Of a stretch of DNA of 64,000 nucleotides, positions 47,430-57,534 are shown piece after piece. The DNA is taken from assembly GCA_037039685.1 (NCBI GenBank), contig JAWNGF010000007.1:1364001-1428000 (forward strand). The letters are read 5' to 3'. Made by a program: the position numbers and the translations under genes. The first letter of the stretch is position 1, and each line of letters opens with the position of its first letter. The DNA is from Ceratobasidium sp. AG-K. Taxonomy: Eukaryota > Basidiomycota > Agaricomycetes > Cantharellales > Ceratobasidiaceae. The notes under the pieces are model-generated. The model did not search any database. It was given only the letters and a program-made list of their open reading frames with translations, and was not told the DNA's origin.

Positions 47430-47795
47430 TGTCATGAGCTGACTAAGCTCAGACATTTTGTTCTGATTTTATATCTTTTTTTCCGAACACTTTCCTTTTT
47501 TGGTACAAATGTCCTCTGGCGCTTAACTTGTATCATGTGATGTATTTGTCTTTTCATTTTATATTGGTGATGCTTCCGGAACTTCCAGAATGTCGAGTCA
47601 TGTCTCTTATCTCGCTTATCATCGGTTGTACTCGGCTTTCCCACACTGATAAATGATGACGTGGCATTGATCCCTCATGTATATAAACCCAGAGGTCAAG
47701 CCAGTTAACGACAAGGCTTGACCTCCTCTCCATTAGGACTTGCTTAAATCAAATCCTCTTAACTCTTACACACCTAATTGACCCAAGTCGGGACA
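47430..47795 (+). repeat. 3' LTR of the Ty3/gypsy element
   Basis: 366 bp, differing from the 5' LTR at about three positions: TTGGTTGTA/TCGGTTGTA, GCCGGTT/GCCAGTT and AAGTTGGG/AAGTCGGG. Preceded by the polypurine tract and followed by ACCAG. Confidence 0.95.
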
Positions 47796-48285
47796 ACCAG
47801 CACCGCTGCGCTCGGACTCGCCCTTGCATCATTGCATTGACCCGGCACTAACCGACACTTCATTTTATTTATATCAATGTTCGTTGTGTACATATATCCT
47901 GCCTGTGCTGGTGCTAACGTTGTACAGTCCTAAACCCGTTAATCGATTGCTTATCGCTCCATCAATTCTGCTTGGCCGAGCAAGCCTCGAGGCTTACGCA
48001 GCTATGCATTTCGAGGCTGACACGGCTACGCAACTCGTTGCTCGAGATAGGACATCGGCCGAGTACAGCCAGCTGGTGGCAATACGGCCAAACGTTGACG
48101 CGGCCCTCGGATTTTGCTGGTTCCACTCTGTGACAGATCACTGGTTGCTCCAGTGGTTTGCTACCATTGTCCACTCCCCCGAGCCACGCATTCCCGCGTA
48201 TTTGTGCTTCAATACCCCACAATTTCCCTCCATTTATTCTGCTTTTCTCGGGAAACTCACCACACACCATACACTCGTGACCACC
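47796..48285 (+). other. Element interior between retroelement and dioxygenase gene
   Basis: This probably holds the promoter and 5' UTR of the dioxygenase gene. The open frame 47824-48501 overlaps its start in the same frame, but the upstream part has no family similarity. Confidence 0.4.
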
Positions 48286-49682
48286 ATGCCCGAGACAGCT
48301 ACGACTAGCCACCCCGTGTGGTTCAATGGTATTCGACTAACACCCAAACCAGACGCACGCCAGAATTTCATTGTGTGCGACGACCCAATCACTCCAAACA
48401 TGAAGGACGGTTGGCATCAAGAAAACACAAAATTCCTGCGTCTAGCGCTTGGTCATGCAGGTATGCCCTTTTGTTCTCTATCAATTCGTGGTACCCCGTA
48501 GCTCATAGCCCATTTGTAGTGACACTACCACAGTACTCTTTTGTGGCTCACCAGAAAAAGGCCGACAAGACTCTTCCTAAGCCAGACGAGGAGAGCTGGC
48601 GGGGCGGAAAGACAATCGAAATTTCCGACAAGAAACCCATGTTTATTATTGATGCAGATGGCATTGTTGGAGGCCTGGTAATTCCAATGTATTTCAAGGG
48701 TGACAGCCTGGTGAGTACGACCCAGTTTTGTACTGATATGATCTGCTCAAATCATTGGCAGACCCATATGTCACTGTATGCAACTACACTAGTGCAACTA
48801 GAGTTAGCAAAGGCCATGGAGAAAGTACGGAAGAATCTCAATCCCGGGACCTCTGTCAGTTGGCATGAGCAGGGAGAGGACCGCTATCTTGTGATGGATG
48901 GTATCTTTGGGGAGCTCCATTTTTGTAAGGCATGGCATGCTCGAGGCCATCAGGTATGTTCTCCCATCCCACTGCTGCCGTTGTATGAGCTGATTCATTT
49001 GCTGTGTTTCAAGCACTCTGACCACTTCGCACTGTCTCGTGAGCTGATGGGCAGCAAATCAAACATTGAACTAGCCAACCGATTCTTATACATCGACGCT
49101 CTCCAAGCTGCTGCGTTCCGTACCAACGACTTAGTGGCACAAGCTTTCCCTGCCCTGTCCACACTCCTCCGCTCAGCTTCTAAGCCACTACGGGAAGATC
49201 CAATAATCCGTGCTGTCGATAACATCTGGCACTCTGATTTCTTTGGCCAGGCGTTACTTATGAACAAACAATCAGGCGAGCATTTGGATGTGAATGGTGT
49301 TTGTCGGGCATGGGATATCCTGTATGCAACTGGGGATTTCCACGGTGGCGAATTGTTCCTCAAAGACATGAACGTACGGATTCCTTTCAAGCCCGGGACA
49401 TTGGTGGCGTTTGATGGTACAGCCCAGCGCCATGCCATCCAGCCTTTTGAGGGCCCTCAGCGGATTTCATCAGTATTTTTTGTTCACCAATCAGTCTTCC
49501 ACGAGCTTGGGATCGACTCAACTCTGCCCGATCTGACAACAACCATGGTGATGAACAGCCTAGCAAGGCAGAAGAAGCGGTACATTGACGCTACTGGTTC
49601 AGAGGAACCTCTTGAAAAGAAACAGAAAAAACGACCTGGGAAGGGAAAAGGTCGTAGGTTTGCAACTGACACAACATCATAA
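48286..49682 (+). CDS. TET/JBP-like Fe(II)/2-oxoglutarate dioxygenase, transposon cargo
   Basis: The start MPETATTSHPVWFNGIRLTP was chosen because the frame then splices cleanly. Introns near 48461-48518, 48712-48760 and 48956-49012 link LALGHA-VTLPQYSF, KGDSL-THMSLYA and ARGHQ-HSDHFALS. The C-terminal double-stranded beta-helix has QSGEHLDVNGVCRAWDIL (HxD iron ligands), FHGGELFLKDMNVRIPF, GTLVAFDGTAQRHAIQPF (distal His) and RISSVFFVHQSV (Arg for 2-oxoglutarate). This GGEL...P-x-x-PGT-x-x-F layout is that of the basidiomycete TET/JBP dioxygenases, which oxidise 5-methylcytosine or thymine in DNA and are often carried by transposons. Activity here is inferred. A basic tail (KKQKKRPGKGKGRR) suits nuclear import. 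All catalytic residues expected for the fold are present. Confidence 0.78.
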
Positions 49683-49924
49683 ATGTTAAGTAACAGATGT
49701 TTTTACATTTTTGTTGTTCCAATGTGTTTTGAATACCTACCCCTTTTGAATGTAACTTGGTCAATAAGTTTATTTTGGTGGTGGTCCTTCAGGGTACTAG
49801 CTGCATTTTCCCTAACTGTCAATATCTTAGCTCCGTTTCAGGATATTAAAGGCATGTTCGCCGCTTTCTTTCCTCTGTGTTGCTCCCTCCACCAGCGTCC
49901 ACCCTCTCCTGCCTCTTCCAAACC

Positions 49925-52151
49925 ATGGATGTCGACTTCAGCCAGTTTGATGTAGGTGCCATGATGGCCTATCTCAATCGTATTGGTGTGTGAGATTCTT
50001 GCTCATAATCATTTTAGCTAATGGCAATAAATCTAGGGGTGACTCTGCCGCAAACTCCTACAATGTTTGCGCCCCAATCAACACATGCATTTGCACACGC
50101 GCACATACCCACACTTGCATCTGCGCCAACAGCGCCAGCCGGACCTACAGCTTCACCTTGTAAGCCCATACTCCAAGTGAATCAATATGTCGTACTCTTG
50201 CTAACCTATGCAAAGTTGTTGGGATACCACCTGCATGGCCAGTGCCACCTAGGACACTTGTGGCGCCGCTAGTTCCCAGTCTGCCCCCATCAAATACCGC
50301 CCCATCCCCCCTAACTCAAACACGGACTCGGGCATCATGCTTGGTTGGCAGGCGACCGACTATCATGCTTTCCTTCTGCTCAAAGCCTAAAGGATCACCG
50401 GGGAGAGGTAATTCGAGTGCACGCTGTGGGTACAACTTGCGAGACGCGCTCGGACTCACCCAACCAGCATATAGCTGGATTTATGTGGGTTTTTCCTTTT
50501 TCGTCCACCCTGTCTTGCACTCTGAGTCATCTTCTCATAGAGTGCAGCAAAAGATCACTGTCGCCGTTATCTTGATATGCGTCAGACAATTACCCCCCAA
50601 GATCCGAAATATCTTAGGCATACTTACAGGAAGGTTTGTCGGAGTCTATCGGGTTTGCATTCGAGTATATGCTAATCGTCTGTTATTAGATTTTTGAGGA
50701 GTTCCCCGAATTTGGCGGTTTCAGTGACCCAATTTGGCCGATCAAGGACTTCGTGCATTTGATCCTACGAGCATCAAACAATACGTATAAGCTCACAGTC
50801 AAAAAAACGGAGCTGGCTCAAGCTGCACTGGAAGCCCAAATCGCCGCGGCAACGGCTGCAGCTGAGATTGCCGCGCTGGAAGCAACCGCGTCGGAAGGAA
50901 CCGCAGAGATGGACGGCATAGATGAAGAGTTCGACAGCATAGTTCAAAATTTGAGTGTAATCTCAATCTCACGCGGTACGTCCAGCTTTTTGTTATTCCA
51001 ACGCTTGCTCTTGATCTCGTTAACAATTTACATAGACGACATTCCATCCCACGAGTCTACGCATGCTGATCCCTTCCCCGAACCTGCTCCAACAGTTGCT
51101 GCACCTGTTACCACTGCCTCAGCACCCGCCCTGCCCTCGACTGTCATCGCCACACCGGGAGCACCTCAGCCCCCTGCCTTCGAGACCACCACCTCAACAC
51201 CCACCTCAGCCTCGGCCCCTCCTCCAGAGGTTGTTACGGGCTCAGTTGAGGCCCCGGTACCCGCTGCACGCAAGCGTGGACGCCCACGAAAGAACCAAGG
51301 TCCCTTTCCCATACCTCCCGCTGCTCCCCCAGGTGCCGCTACTTGCACTCCCACCCCAACCCCCACCGCTGTCCTTACCCCCATCCCAGCCCCTGTTTCT
51401 GTTGCCGCTACTCGTGTTCGTCCCTCTCCACCCCCAGCTCCAGCTCCAGCTCTGACTTTGGCTTCGGCTTCGACCTTGGCCCCGACTTCGACCTTGACCC
51501 CGGCTTCGGCTTTGGCTTCGACTTTGACTTCGGCTTCGGCTCTCGCTCCAGACACACCTCGCAACACCACCACTCTCGACGATGGCGCAACCCATGCTCG
51601 TGCGCCAGCTGCTGGTTGTGAGACGAGTGCTGATGCACCTTCAATCCCAATCCAAAAACGGCAAGTAGTCAGGCCGCGCCCAATTGCCCCCCCCCAGCCG
51701 AAACCACCGACGTTGTGCCAAGCCCCACGCAACGCCAGAGTAATAGACGTGGGCCAACCCGAGTCACGGAACCGGAGCGAGAGGCCCAGTCCAAGATCAC
51801 GGGCTGGGATTCCGACCTGAGTGAGATATCCTCTTCCGAGAACCTCCCAATCGAATCGGAGGATGAGGGGGCCAGCCAGCCAGTAGCCAAGCCAAAGGGG
51901 AAGGGAAACGCAGGAAAGAAACAGCCGGTGAGCCTAGTATATCATTCGACAACTTCTATAGTTACTCACCAGTCGGTCGGTTAAGCCCAAGCCCGTAAAA
52001 GAGCCCGTCGTCAACAAGAAAGTCCTAGTACGTGCATACGCGACTTGTTCGTTAATTTACTGACAAAACTACTACATAACAGCCATCGATTCCCACCAAC
52101 GAGAATAAGCGACCGACTCGAACTATTAGGCCAGTTGTGAGGTACCGTTAG
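49925..52151 (+). CDS. AT-hook, Pro/Ala-rich protein, transposon cargo (frame damaged)
   Basis: The start MDVDFSQFDVGAMMAYLNRI at 49925 joins through an intron to VTLPQTPTMFAPQST. A middle exon reads EEFPEFGGFSDPIWPIKDFV followed by a helix rich in Ala and Glu (LAQAALEAQIAAATAAAEIA). The next exon has one AT-hook, RKRGRPRKN (about 51267-51293), which binds the minor groove of A/T-rich DNA. A long Pro/Ala/Thr/Ser-rich stretch follows. A run of nine C (51687-51695) marks a frame change, after which another frame continues (RQSNRRGPTRVTEPE, SDLSEISSSENLP, KGKGNAGKKQP, ENKRPTRTIRPVVRYR). That is an indel or sequence error. The part at about 50240-50700 also does not give a single frame. It lies downstream of the dioxygenase gene, same strand. 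Confidence 0.55.
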
Positions 52152-52269
52152 GAGGCGGGAAAAGAACGGGCGTGTGCTTTTTACGACTAATTGTGTTTTT
52201 GGCTCTCGTTACATCTCTTAATACATATTCATGTACATACTATTATCCTGGCGCTAGCCGAAATTCAGA

Positions 52270-52597
52270 ATATCATACCCCTACCAAAGTACCGTGCGGA
52301 CTTCTCAAAAGTACCATAGGAACCCGACAGGTGTACGCAGAGTACTCTTCCAAAAGTACGCCAAGTACCGCTAAAGTACGCCGTAGATAATATGATTAGT
52401 CAGCATGTGGTACTGAGTACTTACCCGAGTACTTACCCGATGGCCGATAGTGGTACTTATACGATAGTTTGGTACATCTGAGAATGCCCATACGAATTTC
52501 AAATACGTCAATTTTGGCACCTCTCAAAAGGCGTCCGAGTACATACTAGAAGGCCCATCCCTGACACTTAGGTTAAGTACCAGCACTCGCTACAGTG
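52270..52597 (-). repeat. Right subterminal AAGTACC repeat cluster and right TIR
   Basis: About a dozen AGTAC-centred units (AAAGTACC, AAAAGTACC, GAGTACTT, AAAGTACGCC and GGTACTT) occur in 330 bp, mostly inverted relative to the left cluster. The block ends in the terminal inverted repeat 52575-52597, CAGTG at the outer edge. Confidence 0.75.
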
Positions 52598-53323
52598 ATG
52601 AACTATCGTGCGGTATTGCAGCTATATTTCGCCCTTGCTTGTTTCTTGCGGGTACTGGATATGCAGGGATGTTCATGTAATCGTAAGGGGTATAATGGCG
52701 AAATACTCGCTCAGTTGGAGATAATAGAACTATTGTTTATATCACTATGATGTGAAAAGGCTAGCTTTACAGGATACCTTGTGCTGGTCGTCGTGTAGGA
52801 TCACTATATGCTCCACCAAGCATAGGCGAGCATAGCAGCATGATAGTTTGATAGGATGGACCGAATTGACACGCGATGATGCCTATCCTATCCGGCTCGG
52901 GCAAGTTCCAATCCATAGACTCACCCGCCCGCGAAAGTACTGATGAATTTATCGATCCCGCATAAAACTGATCGGATGACCGGAGTGAGCTAGCTAAAGT
53001 GCGCCAACACAGACCGATAAACATCTTGCGTGACATTCTGTATCTGGCCACCAAGGCCTCTTTCTGGCCCATTTCGGATCTGATAAGGTGACCGGCGTAG
53101 ATACAATCTCCTACTTCTTATTGGTGACCCGATTGCGTCGCACGTCTCTATTCCCGCACCACAACAGAGCTCCCGCATATCGAGAGATTTGACATTGCTA
53201 CCCTCATGCGTGCTTGACTGAGGACTATGGCATCGTTTTGATCTAATATATGTTCAGTTACGGATTAAATTGTGTACATTATGGTTAATCGCTAGTGACG
53301 CCACCCGCGTGTGTGATCAAAGC
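52598..53323. other. Intergenic, right flank of the transposon
   Basis: This begins with the ATGA duplication. Minus-strand frames (52767-53072, 52990-53178) have no recognisable motif. Confidence 0.5.
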
Positions 53324-53867
53324 CTATAAATTAAATGGTTTAGCAACAGTAAAAACGAGAGCTGTAAAGTTGACCTGAATCTCTGGTAGCTTGGCCCCAA
53401 GAACCGTTTGCGACCCCTTTGCCTGGACTTCGTTTGGCTCGTCGGGCTTGTAGAGGACAAAGGTCGGCATCTGTAACGGAATGAGCATTCGTCGAACGAT
53501 AATACCATAGAAGTGAGACGTACCGCCCTGATGCCAACTTCCTGCGCGATTTCCTGTATAGGACGATGGCGGTTAGGCTATAGTGACAGCGAAAGGAGAC
53601 AAGTATTACGAACCGTTTGTGCGTCAACATCAACCTTGTAGAAGCCTATACCTTGGTTTCCTTTCAACGCGGCAAGTTCGGCGAACTTGGGGGAAATGAA
53701 TTTGCAGGGGCCACACCAATCGGCATAGAAGTCAATCACGGCGGGCTTCACGCCGTTGATCTATTGGGATGGTTTAGCGTCTGGCGAAGATCGAGCTGCT
53801 GACTAGGACCCACGATCTCCTTAAACTCATCGTGGCTTTTGATCTCGCTGACGGAGGTTTCGGCCAT
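53324..53867 (-). CDS. Thioredoxin
   Basis: The start [18 protein letters not shown] at 53867 joins through an intron to [20 protein letters not shown]. This carries the redox-active WCGPCK motif with the family's preceding [23 protein letters not shown] follows. Further exons are [10 protein letters not shown] and [12 protein letters not shown], with the cis-Pro before TF. Three clean short introns lie near 53555-53605, 53465-53525 and 53760-53815. The frame ends [17 protein letters not shown] at 53324. That tail is unlike the usual final helix, so the last exon may be mis-joined. It is a cytosolic disulfide reductase working with thioredoxin reductase. Confidence 0.9.
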
Positions 53868-54580
53868 GGTAATAGTAGTGGTAGTAGTCAAGGGAGGTGT
53901 ATGGATGTTCCGAGGTGGCGCAATCAGATTTATACCCGGGGCACAATGATCACATCAGCTTGAATCTCGGTTGCTGATTCATGCTTCGCTTCGCCTCGTC
54001 CTCCGCGGCTTCAAAGAACTGGTTATCCCCACATTTCAGGCATCGGTTGACCTCGGTCTGGGCAAATATAGCCCGACTCGTTCATATTCATAATCTAATC
54101 GTGAGGCTAACAAATGACGCGACGAATGCGCAATTCTCTCGTGCTGATAAACAACCTCGCGCGTGTTTGTCACGCCGGTGATCGTCGAAGCGCCTGGCTG
54201 ATGTCACAAATGAAAGAAATACGCGTTTCGTAATTGATTGCCTTTGCTTGCACCCTTCCCCTGACCTCAACCGCATTTCTCTCTCCGCCGGACCACAACT
54301 GCATTCACACAAGTCGACCGACGAACACCCGGCTAGTGCTAATACTAGAATGTATTGTATGAACCGAGGAAAATAACTTCTCGAAGATGCCGCTTCGGGA
54401 CGTTCACCTTTTGGAGAAACCAATCCTCGTTCTATTCCGCCTTGAGGTCATGAGGTCTCTACAACCCGGCGGGTCGAAGGGAAGGCGGCTCCATGTGGAT
54501 AACGCGGACCGATGGTCGGCGCGCTGGCGGCTATAAAAATCTGGCATGTGTGAATTGCATTCCTTATCTGCACGCCCAAG
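53868..54580. other. Divergent intergenic region
   Basis: This lies between the thioredoxin gene and the BNR-repeat gene. No reading frame is supported. Confidence 0.5.
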
Positions 54581-56300
54581 ATGCTGTCCTCAAGACTTGG
54601 CGTCTACGCCTGGCTGGCTTTGGTGCTATCTTTTCTCGTGACCGCCGCTCCGACCGTAACGCGGCAATCCTCCACCCAACTCGATCCACAGGGAATCTAT
54701 TTCGTCTCGTACGATGGCCTGGTGAACGTGCAGTCATTCCAACAATCCGGAGTCGTCACCTATAATGGATACCAATATGCTGGTTGGTACACCTCGACCC
54801 GCTATGCGACCCTGGCCCGACGCCAGCTCCCGTCCGGTTCATGGTCTACTCTCCAGCTACCTCACCAGCTCTCGGTAAACGATTCGCATAACGTGGTCTC
54901 AATCGGAATTTCGCCTAGTGATGGAAGGATCCATATTGCGATGGATGTGCGTACCGACCTCGGTTTCAAATTCTCTCGTCACTGACACTTTGATTCATAG
55001 ACCCATTCGACCAAGATTTTCTACGTCAAATCGGTCGCGAACCTTGCTGCATTGCCTGCTAGCTTTTCGTGGACTGTTTCCCAATTCGGGTCGGTCCAGA
55101 ATACGTTGGACGGGCTTAGCGTCACTAGCCAGTTTACGTATCCTCAATTTTTGGTTACGCCCGACAACAAGTTGCAACTCTTCTACCGATCGGCAGTATC
55201 TGGGAATGGTGTCGTTCAGGTTGCGGAGTATAGCGGAACAGCGTGGAGTAACTTGGGAGGATTTACATCGGCCACCGGGACATACACCGGCCCTAATGGC
55301 GCAAGTGAGTTCATATGTGCTCTTAGGTGAACATGCATTGATAGACTCGTGCAATAGCCTCTACAGCACGCAATTTGTACATCAATGGTGTTACATATTC
55401 TTCAACTGGTCGTCTTCATACTTCGTAAGCCGATTCATCCGACTTTGATCAGATTGACTGACGCGTTGACAGGGGTACGTGGCGTGAGAACAATGGCGGT
55501 GTTTTGTGCGCTAGTGGCGGTCTGGCGAACCACGACACAATTTGGCTGTATAGGTGTGCAAATTGTCTTGTTTAGAAAAGCATTAGTAATAATCACCAAT
55601 AAAGCGACGATCGGGGCCGTACATGGTACAACAATGGCGGGACAAAAGTCGCGACGGCCGGTTCCAGCACCGTATCGGTCTCTACGACTGGGATTATAGT
55701 TGACTCCCTGGACGTGAACCATGGGTTGATAAACGTGAGTTAACTGGTACTAATTTGAACGTTAGTACTGATTGCCTTGACATCAATAGCAAGAGTCTCA
55801 GACGGTCGACTCTGCTAACCAGCCACACGTAGTCATCTCTTATGTTCCCGGTCGATTCACGCAATGCGTCTCATCCTATGCGGCGAATCGCGCTTCTTAT
55901 GGTCGGGCGTTCCATTTGTACCGCTCCTCGAATGGGACGTGGACCAAAGTCGAGATTCCGTTTGCACTTGGCTCGACAGGACGTTCCCAGATTGTGATGG
56001 ACTCGGCTGATAACGTATGTATCTCACTCTCTAGTATCGGATTGGCATTGATCTTCAATGATCCAGGTATACGTTGTCCTTCCATTCCTTAAAATCGCTA
56101 CTGCAAGCAAATCGTCCGGATGGACCGACTGGACTCTTGCCTATGACGGAGTCGCAGCAGGTCTCAACGCATTTGGTGAAGTCACCGTGGACAGGCCGAG
56201 GGTCAAGTCCGAGGGCGTGCTGTCGGTTTTGTACCAGGTCGCGTCGAGTGGGACTACACCTAGTGCTGTTGTTGTTGCGGATTTCAAGCTCAACGGCTGA
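54581..56300 (+). CDS. Secreted BNR-repeat (BNR_4-like) beta-propeller protein
   Basis: A signal peptide is clear: MLSSRLGVYAWLALVLSFLV then TAAPT. The mature part reads GIYFVSYDGLVNVQSF, SDGRIHIAMD, THSTKIFYVKSVANLA, YPQFLVTPDNKLQLFYRSAV, REN.GGVLCASGGLANHDTI, QPHVVISYVPGRF, RAFHLYRSSNGTWTKVEIPF and QIVMDSADNVYVVLP. These resemble BNR_4-type propeller proteins, a group related to polysaccharide-active enzymes. Exon 1 is 54581-54946, exon 2 starts at 55001, and four or so further introns keep frame to TGA 56298-56300. The exact substrate or enzyme activity cannot be told. It is probably exported to the wall or medium. Confidence 0.75.
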
Positions 56301-56688
56301 GTCAATGTAGATTTTCTACTGAATACTCTCAATTCAATGATAAGCCTTTTTCATCTAGTTTGTGGAGCCCCTAAAATTGTGCTCGGTGAGATTCCGCTTG
56401 CCAGTTCAGTCACGAACGGGGCGAGAACAAATTGCAAGTCCCAGCACTCGTCAAATCCACTAGATTAGGCTGTGAATCATGGAACTCGAGCTGATAGACC
56501 AAGCCGGCTGTGTTGTATCTGTCGAATGGGATGTGGTTGGTCTCGAGAGCCACAGCCGATCGTTGAGCCACGTTGCACCCAGTAAACCAAACGAGGTTTC
56601 TAAGGACACTGTTTTGGAAGCTGACTCGTCCTGTATAATCTAGTTAATGTGTATGCTACTTCCGTTAGTTGTGGAATTGCCAATGACG
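56301..56688. other. Intergenic
   Basis: 3' flank of the BNR gene; nothing recognised. Confidence 0.5.
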
Positions 56689-56913
56689 CACTATCCACTG
56701 TATTCCACCGTGGACCCCAAATCTCCGTAAAATACGGAGGTTTATGCGGAGGTTTCCTCCGTGTCGTTGGCAAAACACGGCGGTAAACCTCGTATCTTGG
56801 TCAGCGGTCGTTGGAGTGCCTTGATCTCGACGCTGGATACGGTGATTACCTCCGTGTTTTGCCAAGGACTTGGATCAAACTCCATAAAATACGGAGTTTT
56901 AGGGCCCATAGTG
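56689..56913. mobile_element. MITE-like inverted-repeat element with CACTAT ends
   Basis: CACTAT (56689-56694) and ATAGTG (56908-56913) bound a 225-bp sequence. Both halves carry, in mirrored order, CTCCGTA / TACGGAG and TTGGCAAAACACGG / CCGTGTTTTGCCAA. The imperfect terminal repeats are thus about 90-100 bp each. There is no coding capacity. The flanks (ACG and TTC) do not form a target duplication, so it may be old. The CACTA-like tips suggest mobilisation by a CMC-type transposase. Confidence 0.55.
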
Positions 56914-57534
56914 TTCAGCAACGCCAGACTGAGTATATGCGTGGGTTTGCTCACGCAAAACCCGCTTCTAGACGAGGTGATCATGTATGAGGGAAAGCGG
57001 CCTTTAATAAATGCATATGAAAGGGCCTCGTTTAATGCATCATGCCGCCAACAGTGGATCAGAAATTCCGGTCATAACAGTTAACAGGCTCACCCAATCT
57101 GCTAAACAACCTCCCATATAATGCATTGGTAATTAAGTAGGACTGGGAATTGGCGTCGCTCGCTGAGAGGCATGTCCTTCAAGTACCCCTACATGCACGG
57201 TCGCAGTGACCTCAATGGTTGAGGTTACTCCCATTCTCTACCCTACCTAGTTTATTCGTTCCATGCTTTTTTACACTATGACTACAAATCATATTCTTTC
57301 TACTCATATGCGCATCCCACGGACGTACGCCAATCTCATGTCTCACGTCCGAGGTATCCGACTGGTCATCTCACTGGTTCTCCCCCAGACCTGTAATCTT
57401 GGATACCACTTTCCCTCCAACGCGAGTGTCTTTTTGAGCTTGCACCCATCAATAATAAGTGGTACGGTAATTTGTATTTCAGCTCAGGCTTGCTTGATTT
57501 TGGCGGCGCAGCTATGTTTGTTCTTTGACACATC
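56914..57534. other. Intergenic, 3' flank of NLR-like gene
   Basis: No gene is seen. An imperfect 10-bp palindrome (GTGACCTCAA/TTGAGGTTAC) lies near 57210. Confidence 0.5.

Larger units (their letters stand above)
40945..47795 (+). mobile_element. Chromodomain Ty3/gypsy LTR retrotransposon (nested insertion)
   Basis: Two 366-bp LTRs, both TGTCATGAGC...GGGACA, bound a 6851-bp element. Exact 5-bp duplications ACCAG flank it (40940-40944 and 47796-47800). I count three differences between the LTRs, so the insertion is recent. The order is leader with coiled-coil ORF, gag with CCHC knuckle, then protease, reverse transcriptase, RNase H, integrase and chromodomain. A polypurine tract (AGGAGGGGGTAA) lies just before the right LTR. 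Gag has an in-frame TGA, and the frame slips inside the protease region, so this copy is probably not autonomous. Confidence 0.95.
34590..52597. mobile_element. 18.0-kb Plavaka/CACTA-type DNA transposon with cargo genes
   Basis: The ends are inverted: CACTGT...CTGGTACTT at the left (34590-34612) and its reverse complement at the right (52575-52597), 19 of 23 bases matching. ATGA lies directly outside both ends (34586-34589 and 52598-52601), a target-site duplication of 3-4 bp as expected for CMC/CACTA-like elements. Both ends carry clustered GTACTT/AAGTAC subterminal repeats. Inside are a transposase (minus), a C2H2 zinc-finger gene, a TET/JBP-like dioxygenase and an AT-hook gene (all plus), with a nested Ty3/gypsy element. 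Without the nested element it is about 11.2 kb. The transposase reads through without a break that I can see, so the copy may be fairly young. Confidence 0.87.

Noticed and set aside
51166..51732. Gly/Ala/Glu-rich minus-strand frames opposite the AT-hook gene
   Set aside because: Low-complexity shadows of the Pro/Ser/Ala repeats on the plus strand.
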